This document shows positions 36,383 to 46,805 of a stretch of DNA of 64,000 nt, piece by piece (the first letter of the stretch is position 1; every line of letters begins with the position of its first letter). The notes under the pieces are model-generated. The model was not told the origin of the DNA and ran no database searches. It saw nothing but the letters and a program-made list of their open reading frames with translations. The translations under genes and the position numbers were made by a program. The stretch is from contig CAYYMH010000001.1 in assembly GCA_964472785.1 (NCBI GenBank), positions 124,001 through 188,000 on the forward strand. The letters run 5' to 3'. Origin of the DNA: CAYYMH01 sp964472785 (GTDB lineage: Bacteria; Zhuqueibacterota; Zhuqueibacteria; Thermofontimicrobiales; Thermofontimicrobiaceae).

Positions 36383-39300
36383 ATGAGAGCAAAATATTTT
36401 TATCTGATAATGATAATAAGTGTTTGCTGGTCAACTCTTTTTGCATTGTCTCCAATCGGGTCAAAGGTGGATCAAATTTGTGCTGTTCTTGAGCAGGAGC
36501 TATCGCTGCAGATGGATGAATGGAAATATTCGAATCAGATGTTTGCGGATGCGTGGAAACCAAATTTTTCTGACAAAGACTGGAAGAACATAATAATCAA
36601 CGAACAAGTCTATCCGGATTCCGCCTGGTTAAGAAAACAGATTACAATTCCATCGAGGATTTTGGGCACCAAAGTTGATGGTGGGACAATCAGATTTTTG
36701 GTGACAGTCGATGATGCTGGTATCTGCTGGATAAACGGAGAAAAGAAAGGTCTGTTTAAATGGAATGGCGAATATGTTCTGACAGAAGATGCGCGTCCAG
36801 GTGATAAATTTGATATTGCCATTAAAGCGATCAACACCGGCGGGCCAATGCGGCTTTTGCGGGCAGAGTTAGAATGGGATAAAGTCAAAACATTATCCAA
36901 AGAAGTGCAAAGTTATGTGACCAGTCTCAAAACCGGTCAAAAATTGTTGAGCGATGATACCTACTTGAAAACAGGCCGCGTTAAGCTGGACACCGGTATT
37001 GACCAGAGCACAATTCCCAAAGAACGGCGGATTGAACTTCGAAGTGTATTGGATGATGCTGTTGAAATTGTTGATTTGAAGGCGCTGAAAAAAGGAAATC
37101 TTAAGCAATTTAATCAGACTTTGACACAATCAAAAAACGCTTTGAAACCGGTGGCTGCTTTTGCTAAAGAATTTACCCTGATCTATGATTCCAATGCGCA
37201 CATTGATTGTGCCTGGTTGTGGCGCTATTTGGAGACGATCAACATCGCGAAAAACACCTTTCAATCGGTTTTGGATATGATGGACGTTCGTCCGGAATTC
37301 ACGTATACGCAAAGTCAGGCTCATCTCTACTGGTGGATGGAAAAATATTTTCCCGATGTTTTGGACGGAATTCGAAAACGAGTAAATGACGGCAGATGGG
37401 AAATTGTCGGCGGCATGTGGGTGGAGCCGGATTGTAATCTGATTTCCGGTGAATCCTGGGCGCGGCAGCTGCTTTACGGGAAACGATATTTTAATGAAAA
37501 ATTGAGTACCGATGTCAAGATCGGCTGGAATCCGGATTCATTTGGCTACAACTGGAATATGCCCCAATTTTATCTGGACGCGGGAATCCACTCGTTTATT
37601 ACTCAAAAAATCGGCTGGAATGACACCAACATGTTTCCCTATCGGCTTTTTTGGTGGCAAAGCCCGGACGGAAGAAAACTGCTGACCTATTTCCCCAACA
37701 GCTATGTGAATGAAATCAAAAATCCATTCGAGTTAGTGGATTGGATGCGGCAATTTGAATCAAACACCGGGTTTCGGAAAATGCTGGTTCTGTACGGTGT
37801 CGGCGATCATGGCGGCGGACCTGATTTGGAAATGATCGACCGGATCGAAGATTTACGTAAATTGACGGTCTATCCGAAAGTGGAATACGGAACAGCCAGC
37901 GAATATTTAAATTGGATTCGAAAATTTGATTTGTCGGACATTCCGGTTTTGAAGGATGAGCTGTATCTGGAATACCATCGTGGCACATACACGACCCAGG
38001 CAAAAACTAAAAAACAAAATCGTGAATGTGAAATATTACTGGGAAATGCCGAACAGCTTGCAGCCTTGGCGGCTTGCTATGATCGACCCTACAAAAATTT
38101 TGACTTTTTCGAAAGTTGGCAGGGCGTCATGTTCAATCAGTTTCACGATATTTTACCCGGATCGAGTATTTATCCTGTATATAAAGATTCGGATGAAAAA
38201 TATGCGGAGAGCCGTGAAATCGCTGAACATGAATTTGAAACTGCCTTTGATTATTTAAACCGAAAAATCAATACGAAAGTTGCCAAAGATGCGGAACCGA
38301 TTCTGATTTATAATTCGCTGGCATGGCCGCGTACCGATGTCGTTGAACTCGAGATCGAGAAAGAAGAAAATGTTGATTACCGTATATTAAATGAAACTGG
38401 TGAGGAAATTCCTTCACAAGTTATTCCGGCGGGTCGCCATCAAAACAAAATCCTTTTCATCGCCGAAAATGTTCCGGCGACGGGATACACCGTCTATCAG
38501 ATCAAAAGAGGAACGCCAAAACAATTTTCGACTGGACTAAAATCCAGTCCAACGGAGTTGGAAAATGAGTTCTTGAAAATTACTGTTGACAAAGAAAACG
38601 GACAGTTATCATCGGTTTATTTGAAACAAGCTGAAAAAGAAATTTTAAACGGACCGGGGAATGAGCTCCAACTTTTTGAAGATAAACCCGATGCCTGGGA
38701 TGCCTGGAACATTGGTTTGGGGGAGAAGTATCCGCTGAATTTCAGAGGAATGGAATTGATTGAATCCGGACCTGTGCGGGCTGTGATTCAGGTTAAATCA
38801 GATTTTTTAAAACCCGGCGTTAAAAAAAGCTATCCCACACCCAACAATCCGAACAGTTACTTTGTTCAGGATATTATTTTATATCAGGGTATTGATCGGA
38901 TCGATTTTAGAACGGAGGCTGACTGGTGGGAAGAACATGTGATGTTGAAAGTCGCTTTTGATGTGACGGCAGCAGATTCGGTCGCCTGCTTCGAGATCCC
39001 GTTCGGCACGATTTACCGACCGACAACAATGAAAAATGACTGGGAAAAAGCCCGTTTCGAAGTGAGTCAGCAAAAATGGTCTGACCTGACCGACGCGAGC
39101 AAAAATTTCGGTGTCAGTTTACTGAACCGGACAAAATACGGTGGCGACATTCACGACGGTGTGATGCGCTTAAGTCTGCTGCGTTCACCAAAATGGCCCG
39201 ATCCGGTGGCTGACATGGGAAAACATGTGATCGAGTATTCGCTTTATCCGCACCAAGATAACTGGAAAAAAGCAGAAACGATGCGCAAGGGATATGAATA

Positions 39301-39655
39301 TAATTATCCGTTGATTGCCAAGCGAGTTGAATCACACAGCGGAAAATTACCCCGGACGCATTCATTCGTTGTTGTCGAACCTAAAAATGTGATTTTGAAT
39401 TCCATTAAATGTGCAGAACCAAAAGTCACATTTTCCCCAGATAGGTCTGATCAAACCAATCGTGTTTTAATTCTCCGGCTGTTTGAATTTTTTGGGGAAA
39501 ATACACACGCGAGTGTCCAGTTGCCATTTACGGTGAGACGAGCTGTCCGTTCAAATATAATGGAAGAAGAATTTGAGGAATTAACTGTTGATAAGAATGT
39601 TGTAGAATTTGAAGTGCCGGCGAATCGAATTATGACGATCAAACTCTGGTTATAA
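36383..39655 (+). CDS. Secreted alpha-mannosidase, glycoside hydrolase family 38
   Basis: A 1090-residue protein with signal peptide LIMIISVCWSTLFA and GAAGGA 6 bases before the ATG. Residues 35-170 form an N-terminal beta domain. The GH38 catalytic domain starts near 265 with DSNAHIDCAWLWRYLETI (zinc ligands His/Asp) and contains the nucleophile Asp385 in GWNPDSFGYNWNMPQFY. LYGVGDHGGGPD follows near 475. The middle domain has MFNQFHDILPGSSI near 590, and the C-terminal beta-sandwich is about 700-1090. It cleaves alpha-mannosides outside the cytoplasm. It is not close to the sugar locus at the left end and lies between a cupin and a dihydroorotate-dehydrogenase-like gene. Confidence 0.93.
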   Translation: MRAKYFYLIMIISVCWSTLFALSPIGSKVDQICAVLEQELSLQMDEWKYSNQMFADAWKPNFSDKDWKNIIINEQVYPDSAWLRKQITIPSRILGTKVDGGTIRFLVTVDDAGICWINGEKKGLFKWNGEYVLTEDARPGDKFDIAIKAINTGGPMRLLRAELEWDKVKTLSKEVQSYVTSLKTGQKLLSDDTYLKTGRVKLDTGIDQSTIPKERRIELRSVLDDAVEIVDLKALKKGNLKQFNQTLTQSKNALKPVAAFAKEFTLIYDSNAHIDCAWLWRYLETINIAKNTFQSVLDMMDVRPEFTYTQSQAHLYWWMEKYFPDVLDGIRKRVNDGRWEIVGGMWVEPDCNLISGESWARQLLYGKRYFNEKLSTDVKIGWNPDSFGYNWNMPQFYLDAGIHSFITQKIGWNDTNMFPYRLFWWQSPDGRKLLTYFPNSYVNEIKNPFELVDWMRQFESNTGFRKMLVLYGVGDHGGGPDLEMIDRIEDLRKLTVYPKVEYGTASEYLNWIRKFDLSDIPVLKDELYLEYHRGTYTTQAKTKKQNRECEILLGNAEQLAALAACYDRPYKNFDFFESWQGVMFNQFHDILPGSSIYPVYKDSDEKYAESREIAEHEFETAFDYLNRKINTKVAKDAEPILIYNSLAWPRTDVVELEIEKEENVDYRILNETGEEIPSQVIPAGRHQNKILFIAENVPATGYTVYQIKRGTPKQFSTGLKSSPTELENEFLKITVDKENGQLSSVYLKQAEKEILNGPGNELQLFEDKPDAWDAWNIGLGEKYPLNFRGMELIESGPVRAVIQVKSDFLKPGVKKSYPTPNNPNSYFVQDIILYQGIDRIDFRTEADWWEEHVMLKVAFDVTAADSVACFEIPFGTIYRPTTMKNDWEKARFEVSQQKWSDLTDASKNFGVSLLNRTKYGGDIHDGVMRLSLLRSPKWPDPVADMGKHVIEYSLYPHQDNWKKAETMRKGYEYNYPLIAKRVESHSGKLPRTHSFVVVEPKNVILNSIKCAEPKVTFSPDRSDQTNRVLILRLFEFFGENTHASVQLPFTVRRAVRSNIMEEEFEELTVDKNVVEFEVPANRIMTIKLWL

Positions 39656-39744
39656 ACAGAATTTAGAAAATGTGAATAATTTTGCTCTGTTTAGAATCTA
39701 ATATAAATAAACACCCGCCAATATGTTCACTGAGGAGGATTAAA

Positions 39745-40743
39745 ATGCCGGACTTAAAAACAAAGTATTTGGGAATAGAGCTTAAAAATCCGATAATCGC
39801 CGGAGCTTCTGAACTCACAGCTAATTTGGATAAAATAAAAAGAATCGAGGACGCCGGAGCTGCAGCGCTTGTGACCAAATCACTGTTTGAGGAAGAAATT
39901 CAACTGGAGCGCTACAGACTTGATGAAGAATTATCAAAATATGATGAGCTTCATGCGGAAATGATCAACGTTTTCCCGGACATCGAACACGCAGGACCTG
40001 ATGAACATTTGAGCTGGGTCAGAAAGGCAAAAGAAAGCGTTGATATACCAGTCATTGGAAGTTTGAATGCTGTGAACAAGGAAACCTGGGTGGATTATGC
40101 GAAGCAGCTCCAGCAAGCGGGTGTCGATGGCCTTGAACTTAATTTTTATGCTGTCCCTGATGATTTTGAAAATGCTGGTGTATCTGTTGAAGAAAAACAG
40201 CTTGAAATTTTGAAAGAAATTAAGAAAACTGTTTCCTTACCAATCAGCGTAAAATTGAGCCCGTTTTATTCCAATCCGCTTCACTTTATCATGCAATTAG
40301 ATAAAACCGGTGTGAATGGTTTTGTACTTTTCAATCAATTGTTTCAACCAGACATCAATGTAGCAAAAGAAACGCATTCTTTTCCGTTTAATTTAAGCCA
40401 TGAAAAAGATCATCGGTTGCCGTTAAGATTTGCAGGGCTTGTTTACGATAAAATTAAAGGTGATATTTGTGCGAGCTCAGGTATTTTTTCCGGAGAAGAT
40501 GTTGTGAAAATGTTGTTAGCCGGCGCTAATGCTGTCCAGGTTGTCAGCGCACTTTACCGAAAAAAGATTCAAAATATATCCGTGATGTTAAATGAAATCG
40601 AAAATTGGATGGGCGAAAAAGGGTATGAAAAACTGGACGATTTCAGGGGAAAATTGAGTCAACAAAACAGCAGTGATCCCTGGGCTTATAAACGAGCGCA
40701 ATATGTAAAATTACTTATCACAGGAAATCCATTAGCAGATTAA
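39745..40743 (+). CDS. Dihydroorotate dehydrogenase-like flavoprotein
   Basis: A 332-residue TIM-barrel protein with KTKYLGIELKNPIIAGASEL at the N-terminus and PISVKLSPFYSN near residue 170. CASSGIFSGEDVVKMLLAGA is near 245, as in PyrD class 1 relatives. It lacks the clear catalytic Cys/Ser context of true PyrD and fits the DHOD-like group often found apart from pyrimidine genes. It probably binds FMN; the substrate is unknown. The frame opens upstream at 39682, but GAGGAGG lies 6 bases before the ATG at 39745. It is the last gene before a strong terminator. Confidence 0.85.
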   Translation: MPDLKTKYLGIELKNPIIAGASELTANLDKIKRIEDAGAAALVTKSLFEEEIQLERYRLDEELSKYDELHAEMINVFPDIEHAGPDEHLSWVRKAKESVDIPVIGSLNAVNKETWVDYAKQLQQAGVDGLELNFYAVPDDFENAGVSVEEKQLEILKEIKKTVSLPISVKLSPFYSNPLHFIMQLDKTGVNGFVLFNQLFQPDINVAKETHSFPFNLSHEKDHRLPLRFAGLVYDKIKGDICASSGIFSGEDVVKMLLAGANAVQVVSALYRKKIQNISVMLNEIENWMGEKGYEKLDDFRGKLSQQNSSDPWAYKRAQYVKLLITGNPLAD

Positions 40744-40773
40744 ATAATATGTGTACTAATTTGATGAGAAATG

Positions 40774-40808
40774 AAAAAGCCGGTTGGATTTTGAAAACCG
40801 GCTTTTTT
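40774..40808. terminator. Bidirectional rho-independent terminator
   Basis: AAAAAGCCGGTT pairs with AACCGGCTTTTT around a 10-base loop. It lies between convergent genes (DHOD-like on plus, GWxTD on minus) and has T runs in both directions. Confidence 0.9.
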
Positions 40809-40832
40809 CGTAAGAATAATTGAAACTTCAGA

Positions 40833-42254
40833 TTAGTTCGGTCGAATCCAGCGTTGCCAGTCCGGATCATTCAGTTCGCCCCTGGCCGTCGAATGTACCA
40901 ATTCGTAGCGACCAAAGTCTCGCTTATCCACAAACACAAAATCGATGCCGCCTTGAATCGAAAAATATTTCCAGATAATGAAGGGCTTGTTTTCGGCGCT
41001 GTAAGGATTTCGTTCAATTTCATCCGGCACACCGTAAACCAACAACACCCGCCCCCGGTCTGTTTTCCAGCCTTTTTGAAAGCCGGTAAATTGCTGATTC
41101 GCTGTCCGTACCATTGAGAGATATTCGTCACGATATTCGTTTTGCGGTGTATTTGGCGTCCTGTCTCGTTTGAGCCAGAAATCAATCAAAAATGATCTTT
41201 TACCCGCTTCATCCAAATTATTCATGACTTTTTTCTCTTCAGATGTAGCGATGTATGAAATAGCGCCAATTTCATCTTCCAGTTCTTCTACTGATAGGTT
41301 TTCGTAAAGCTGTTGGTATGCTGATACAATTTTTTGTTTTAAATTGCGTTGGATTGTGCTGTCGGATTGCGCCAGGTCACCTTCGCGATAGATGAAAAAC
41401 TTTTTCTTTTTTGTCAACATGGCACCATTAAACAAATCTTTCACATCAACCTGTAGAAAGTAAGTACCCGAGCGAAATGAAATAATATTCATTCCACTAA
41501 CTTCAACAGCAGATTTACCAGGCTTGATTCTGGTTTTCATCGGGAAATTTCGAACCAACTCACCATCGCCATTGAGAATCTGGTAGGTGATCGCATATTT
41601 TGTTGAATCCGGTTCGTCTTCTTTTTTTAAGTTGTAAATTTCAAAGTAAAACATGAGCATGGGTAAACCGGTACCATAAAAGCGTTCGGAATTGGGAATA
41701 ACCATGTACCCATTTTTGTAAAAACGATTCTGTACGTCGGTTTTTTCGATGACACTGGCTAATTGAATATCACTCATTTCAAGTTTGTCTTCGGAAATAC
41801 TTTCGACAGTGATTTTTCGGATCAGGTTTTTGCTATATTTAGAATTGATGTCCGTCAGCGTTAGCTCAAGTCTATATTCACCGGGTTTAAGCGCGAAAAA
41901 GCCCACGCCGTACAGGTGTTGTCCGGGATTCATTTGCGCTAAACTATCCACTGTGTCAGAATTTCGCCAATCAGACGAAGCCAAAAGGGAATCATCTTTC
42001 CAGATTTGCGCGTTGAAAACAAACTCCGCACGCTTTTTTCCGTCAACAGGCACATGTTTTAAATGTTGTCTGAAAACAGAATAATAGAGCTCAAGCAATG
42101 TGTAACCATCCTTCGCCTGAAAAAAGCAGTAATCGAAGCTAAAATTAAATTTTTCTTCTGGTAAATCAAATTCATCATTCTGGGAATAACCGCCTGAATT
42201 TATTCCGATGAGAAAATAAATTATAAAAATTACAGAAAATATTTTTTTAAACAC
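40833..42254 (-). CDS. GWxTD-domain secreted protein
   Basis: A 473-residue protein with signal peptide IFSVIFIIYFLIGINSGGYS. The C-terminal domain (about residues 370-470) carries the defining motif in FQKGWKTDRGRVLLVYGVPD, followed by IWKYFSIQGGIDFVFVDKRD. The N-terminal 300 residues are beta-rich. GWxTD proteins are known mainly from Bacteroidota-related lineages, Ignavibacteria and Calditrichota-like bacteria, and have no established function. The gene starts 20 bases after the smc stop and ends 25 bases before a bidirectional terminator, so it is the tail of the smc operon. Confidence 0.88.
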   Translation of the reverse strand: MFKKIFSVIFIIYFLIGINSGGYSQNDEFDLPEEKFNFSFDYCFFQAKDGYTLLELYYSVFRQHLKHVPVDGKKRAEFVFNAQIWKDDSLLASSDWRNSDTVDSLAQMNPGQHLYGVGFFALKPGEYRLELTLTDINSKYSKNLIRKITVESISEDKLEMSDIQLASVIEKTDVQNRFYKNGYMVIPNSERFYGTGLPMLMFYFEIYNLKKEDEPDSTKYAITYQILNGDGELVRNFPMKTRIKPGKSAVEVSGMNIISFRSGTYFLQVDVKDLFNGAMLTKKKKFFIYREGDLAQSDSTIQRNLKQKIVSAYQQLYENLSVEELEDEIGAISYIATSEEKKVMNNLDEAGKRSFLIDFWLKRDRTPNTPQNEYRDEYLSMVRTANQQFTGFQKGWKTDRGRVLLVYGVPDEIERNPYSAENKPFIIWKYFSIQGGIDFVFVDKRDFGRYELVHSTARGELNDPDWQRWIRPN

Positions 42255-42274
42255 TGTTCTCTCCGAAACTTTGA

Positions 42275-45200
42275 TTATTCTAATTTAACAGATACAATTT
42301 TTGAAACGCCGCTTTCCTGCATGGTAATGCCGTAAAGCGAGCTGGCTGATTTCATCGTGAGCTTGTTATGTGTCACCATGATAAACTGAGTCGTATTTGA
42401 GAATTTTTTAATCGTGTTAAGAAAGCGCTGGACATTGTTGTCGTCGAGCGGCGCGTCAACCTCATCCAGAATACAGATCGGACTGGGTTTCACCAGATAA
42501 ATACCGAACAGCAATGAAATTGCAGTTAAGGCTTTTTCACCGCCGGATAACAATGTGAGCGATTCCATTTTTTTACCTTTGGGATTAGCTCTTATTTCGA
42601 TGTTGGCTTCCAAAGGATCGACATCCTGTTCTAAAACCAAATCAGCCTCCCCTTCCGGGAAAAAATCCTTGAACACTTTTGTGAAGTTGCGTCGAATGTC
42701 GCTAAAGATAGCATCAAATTTAGATTGAGCTGTTTCATTAATGTGATTGATGGTCTCTTTTAAGTTCTGTTCCGCTGTAATCAAGTCCTCTTGCTGGTTT
42801 TCTAAAAACTCGAGTCGCTCACTTTCCTTTTCGTACTCTTTAAGCGCAAGCAAATTGACCGGTCCCAGGCGTTTTATGCGAGTTTTGACTTTCTCAATTT
42901 CTTCCTCATCCACAGCAACTTCGTAATCCGGATCGATTGGCTCTCTTTTTAACTCAAAATCAAAATCTTCCACCACTCGCCGGTACAAATTGTCCCCTTT
43001 TATACGCAATTCAGAAATACGCAATTCCATTTCATGCAGTGTTTGAGACAATTGCTCCCGCTCTGACTGAAGTTGTTTGATGACTTTGGATTTTTCTTCA
43101 ACATTTTTTCTCAGATCACGTACTTTTTCTTCATAGGCTTCCACTTCAGTTTCGTGTTTTTCCTTTTCTTTGTAACTTGCTGCTAATTGCTCGCCCAACT
43201 CATCAATTCGGGAATCCAATCGTTGCTGCTCTTCTCGATTCCCCAACAGATCCTGTTCTCTGTTTTTAATCGTTTGCTCATTTTCGCGGATCAGATTTTC
43301 TGATTGTTCAAGTTCACGGGATAAGTTTTTATCATAGCTGGTCATTTCGACTATTTTTAAATTGAGTTGATTTACAACATCCGCTTGCTTTTTGTGATCG
43401 GTTTCCAGCAGATCAATGTTTTGCTGAAAAGCGCGGATCTCGTTGTTCATCGTGGCATATTTTTCATTTGACTGATCAATGAGCGGTTTCGTTTGTGAAA
43501 TTTGATGTGCTAATTCTTGTTCGTTTTCGGTGATGCTGGCAAGCTCGTCATCTATCTGTTTTTGTCTTTGCTTGCGTTGTTGTATTCGATAATCAATTTG
43601 GGAGATCAGTAATTGTTGTTTTGCTAAATCTTCCTGAAATTTTTTCAGTTGTTGAGCAGCATCGGCTTTTTGATGCGCGTTCTCTGATTGTTGCTGTTCA
43701 TGTTCAGATAATTTCTTCTCAGCCGCTTCGAGTTCTGAGTTCGTCTTATCCAATAACGCAGACAATTTTCCCAGTTGATCTCGGCGCCCGATGAGGCTGT
43801 CTGATTTATTGTTTCTGCTACCACCACGAATACCGCCCCAGTTGTAGATCACTTCGCCGGATTGCGTCACAAATTGAATGGATTCAAATCGATTGTCTGA
43901 TCCAAATTTTTTGGCAGTTGCAATGTCTTTGACAATAATGGTTGATCCCAACAGCGCACGAATGACCGGGAGGTATTTTTCATCACATTTCACGTGCGAA
44001 TCCACCCAACCAATAATGCTATCTTCCGAGGGCAAATTCGGTTTTTTCTGATCAGCTTTTAAACGGTCAATCGGAATAAATGTAACGACTCCTTTTTTGC
44101 TTTCTTTTAATATATTTACGCCAAGTAATGCACCATCCGTATCCTCGGCGATGAGATAGGTGGCAGCTTCGCCTAATGCCGCTTCAATTGCCCGTTGATT
44201 TTGTTCTTCGACATGAAGAATGTCTGCGACCACGGATGGAAAGCCTTTTTCTTCCTCAACCATCAAATGCTTCACACCTTCAGGATAATCGGCGTAGCTC
44301 TCAAGCAGATTTTTAATAAAAGCCATCCGTTGCTGCGTCGAATCCAACAGATTCTTTTTTTCCAGAATGGTATTTTTAAGTTGACTGATCGAATCCTGAA
44401 GTTTTTCGGAGTCTAATTCGAGCGCTGTCTGCTGCGCTATCAGCTCTTCCAGTTCAGCGGATTTTACCTCGAATTCTTTTTGTTGGGTTTGTTTCTCAAC
44501 GATCTCTTGCTCAATTTTTTTCAGTAATTCTTCTTTTTCACTCTTCAAATTTTGTTGTGCATCAATAATATTTTCTAACTGAGCCTTATAACGCTCAAGA
44601 TTACGTTCGTTCTCGGAAACACTTTTCATTACCGAGATCACATTCTGTTCAGCGGTTTTGATTTCTGATTTTCTGATATTGATTCGTTGTTCAAGTTCGT
44701 CTAAATTCTCCTTTTCTGTGTGGTGCTTTTTTTGTAGATTTTCGATTTCAGCCGCAGTTTTCGTTCGCTCCTGTTTTATGCGATCTAACTGCTCTGATCT
44801 TTCAACAATTCGCTGTTTTAAACTCTCGATATCATTTTGAATTCGCACTCTGTTTTCAGCCAGTGATTTGAGGCGTTCCCGGCTGAGCAGTATTTCTTCC
44901 TCTTTTTTCTGAATTGTTTGTTTCACATTGTTAAGCGTAGTCTGGTATTCACGCAATTCGCCTTCAACATCAATTAATTCAGTTTGGACAGATTCGACCT
45001 CTGCTTCACGGAAGGAGATTTGTGAAGAGAGACTTTCACGTTTTTGATCCGATTCCTCAAAGTTTTTCTTCAGCGGATCCAACTCTTCGCTGATTTGACT
45101 GAATTGATGGGTCGCTACTCTGATTTCAGCTTCGGTTAAGCTTTTGGATAATTTTTGATAACGTTGCGCACGGCGAACTTGCCGGTGCAGCGAATTCACT

Positions 45201-45802
45201 TTGCTTTGAACCTCACTGATGATATCGGCGATTCGAACCAGGTCTTGCTCTGTTGCATCCAATTTACGAAAAGTCAATTTACGGCGTTGTTTGTATTTTG
45301 TCAGCCCGACGGCTTCTTCAAAGATACGGCGACGATCTTCGGCTTTGCCGTTCAGTATCTGCTCCACCATACTCAGCTCGATCACCGAGTAAGCATCGGG
45401 CGCCAATCCGGTATCCATTAATAAGTCGTTAATATCTTTTAACCGGCAGGCGCTGTTATTGAGCAAGTACTGGCTTTCTCCGGAACGGAATAGTCGGCGC
45501 GTGATAACAACTTCAGAGTAATCAACCGGCAATGTATTATTGGTGTTTTGAAGGATGATGGAAACTTCAGCCATGCCCAATGGCTTGTGGCTTTTTGTGC
45601 CATTGAAAATGACATTTTCCATGCGATCACTTCTTAGCGTACCCGCTTTTTGTTCGCCTAATACCCAGCGAATCGCATCCACAATATTGCTTTTGCCGCA
45701 ACCGTTCGGACCGACAACCCCGGTGATCCCCGGAATAAATTTTAGCTCTGTTTTGTTGGCGAAAGATTTAAAGCCAAAAATTTTTAATTTTTCTAAGTAC
45801 AA
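42275..45802 (-). CDS. smc: Chromosome segregation protein SMC
   Basis: A 1175-residue protein of normal SMC length. Walker A GPNGCGKSNIVDAIRWVLGE is at residues 32-51. Two long coiled coils span about 165-500 and 670-1010. The hinge is at about 515-655 (VVADILHVEEQNQRAIEAAL, VTQSGEVIYNWGGIRGGS). The ABC signature is LTLLSGGEKALTAISLLFG and Walker B is PICILDEVDAPLDD near the C-terminus. It acts in chromosome condensation with ScpA/ScpB, which are not in this window. A consensus promoter lies 54 bases upstream. Confidence 0.97.
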   Translation of the reverse strand: MYLEKLKIFGFKSFANKTELKFIPGITGVVGPNGCGKSNIVDAIRWVLGEQKAGTLRSDRMENVIFNGTKSHKPLGMAEVSIILQNTNNTLPVDYSEVVITRRLFRSGESQYLLNNSACRLKDINDLLMDTGLAPDAYSVIELSMVEQILNGKAEDRRRIFEEAVGLTKYKQRRKLTFRKLDATEQDLVRIADIISEVQSKVNSLHRQVRRAQRYQKLSKSLTEAEIRVATHQFSQISEELDPLKKNFEESDQKRESLSSQISFREAEVESVQTELIDVEGELREYQTTLNNVKQTIQKKEEEILLSRERLKSLAENRVRIQNDIESLKQRIVERSEQLDRIKQERTKTAAEIENLQKKHHTEKENLDELEQRINIRKSEIKTAEQNVISVMKSVSENERNLERYKAQLENIIDAQQNLKSEKEELLKKIEQEIVEKQTQQKEFEVKSAELEELIAQQTALELDSEKLQDSISQLKNTILEKKNLLDSTQQRMAFIKNLLESYADYPEGVKHLMVEEEKGFPSVVADILHVEEQNQRAIEAALGEAATYLIAEDTDGALLGVNILKESKKGVVTFIPIDRLKADQKKPNLPSEDSIIGWVDSHVKCDEKYLPVIRALLGSTIIVKDIATAKKFGSDNRFESIQFVTQSGEVIYNWGGIRGGSRNNKSDSLIGRRDQLGKLSALLDKTNSELEAAEKKLSEHEQQQSENAHQKADAAQQLKKFQEDLAKQQLLISQIDYRIQQRKQRQKQIDDELASITENEQELAHQISQTKPLIDQSNEKYATMNNEIRAFQQNIDLLETDHKKQADVVNQLNLKIVEMTSYDKNLSRELEQSENLIRENEQTIKNREQDLLGNREEQQRLDSRIDELGEQLAASYKEKEKHETEVEAYEEKVRDLRKNVEEKSKVIKQLQSEREQLSQTLHEMELRISELRIKGDNLYRRVVEDFDFELKREPIDPDYEVAVDEEEIEKVKTRIKRLGPVNLLALKEYEKESERLEFLENQQEDLITAEQNLKETINHINETAQSKFDAIFSDIRRNFTKVFKDFFPEGEADLVLEQDVDPLEANIEIRANPKGKKMESLTLLSGGEKALTAISLLFGIYLVKPSPICILDEVDAPLDDNNVQRFLNTIKKFSNTTQFIMVTHNKLTMKSASSLYGITMQESGVSKIVSVKLE

Positions 45803-45855
45803 TTTTTATTCGAATTTTGTTAAAATGAATTGTTTGTTATTTTTTGATAACATTA

Positions 45856-45884
45856 ATGTTAAAACAAATATTGATAAAAGTCAA
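45856..45884 (-). promoter_or_regulatory. Promoter of smc
   Basis: On the minus strand, TTGACT and TAACAT are separated by exactly 17 bases, with the -10 box 54 bases before the smc ATG. Confidence 0.7.
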
Positions 45885-45960
45885 GCATTTTTTTAACTGT
45901 GAATAAAACAGGTGACGTAATGAAGAAGTTTCAATGTGCTGTATGTTAAGACTCCGAACA

Positions 45961-46773
45961 CTACTTATCCATTGTCGTATAATCGATTTCAGAACCCAAT
46001 ACACTGTGTGGAACCAGATAAACTAACAACTGGACAATCGCTGCCACAATGTACCACACTCTTCCTGATTTCGGTGATTTTGCACCGCGCCAAATGGCAA
46101 CGATCCAGAAAATGAAAGCCAGTGCTGTTTTATTATCCGTTAAATCGTGCCCGATAGGCCAGCCTGTCCAATAGGCATTAAAGGCAAATTTCTGAACGAT
46201 AGGTCCCAGAATCAAACCGCCAATGAACAAAAAAACCGCTGTTAAAATTGCATAGCGTTGAGATTTCGTTCCTTTGAATAGCGCTTCCAGTCCTGTGCGC
46301 GTTCCGATCAGCATTGCTAAAAACATGAACAGGATGTGCGGTAGCAGGACATAATCCGGCACCGGACCCTTGAATCGTATGATGACCGGTTCTTCATTGA
46401 GTTTGTAATGAGCACCCTGTTTGTCAATTAGTGTGATATGATACATGACCTTACCGGCTGCAGGCTGCTTGGGAATAACGAATTTTATCATTCCTTGAGA
46501 AGAACTCAATGTTTCAACAAACCACGCGTCATGGCTTTTATAGCGCCTCCATTTGTAAATGGCTGTGATTTGAGTGTCAGGAACTGCTATGTGTATAAGT
46601 GCATTTTCAGTTGTTTCGTGGGTTCGCAGTAATTTATAACCAATCTGCTCGCCGCCAATTTCAACTTTGCCGCGAAGCGGATAAGTCGGCCCGGTCATCC
46701 GCTGATAAACGACAGAAGCAAGCGTCAATAAAACAGCGAGAAACCACAACAAAAAAGGTTTCAATCTTTTCAT
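45961..46773 (-). CDS. Membrane protein of unknown function
   Basis: A 270-residue protein I cannot name. An N-terminal membrane helix (about residues 5-24) is followed by a periplasmic beta-sandwich-like part (residues 30-135, including VMYHITLIDKQGAHYKLNEE). It then has about four further membrane segments from residue 140 to 262. A short WTGWPIGHDLTDNK loop lies near 210. It starts 32 bases after gpmI and is presumably co-transcribed with it. No known domain is recognised. Confidence 0.7.
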   Translation of the reverse strand: MKRLKPFLLWFLAVLLTLASVVYQRMTGPTYPLRGKVEIGGEQIGYKLLRTHETTENALIHIAVPDTQITAIYKWRRYKSHDAWFVETLSSSQGMIKFVIPKQPAAGKVMYHITLIDKQGAHYKLNEEPVIIRFKGPVPDYVLLPHILFMFLAMLIGTRTGLEALFKGTKSQRYAILTAVFLFIGGLILGPIVQKFAFNAYWTGWPIGHDLTDNKTALAFIFWIVAIWRGAKSPKSGRVWYIVAAIVQLLVYLVPHSVLGSEIDYTTMDK

Positions 46774-46805
46774 CTATTACTCCAAATTATCAATCTTAAA
46801 CTCAA

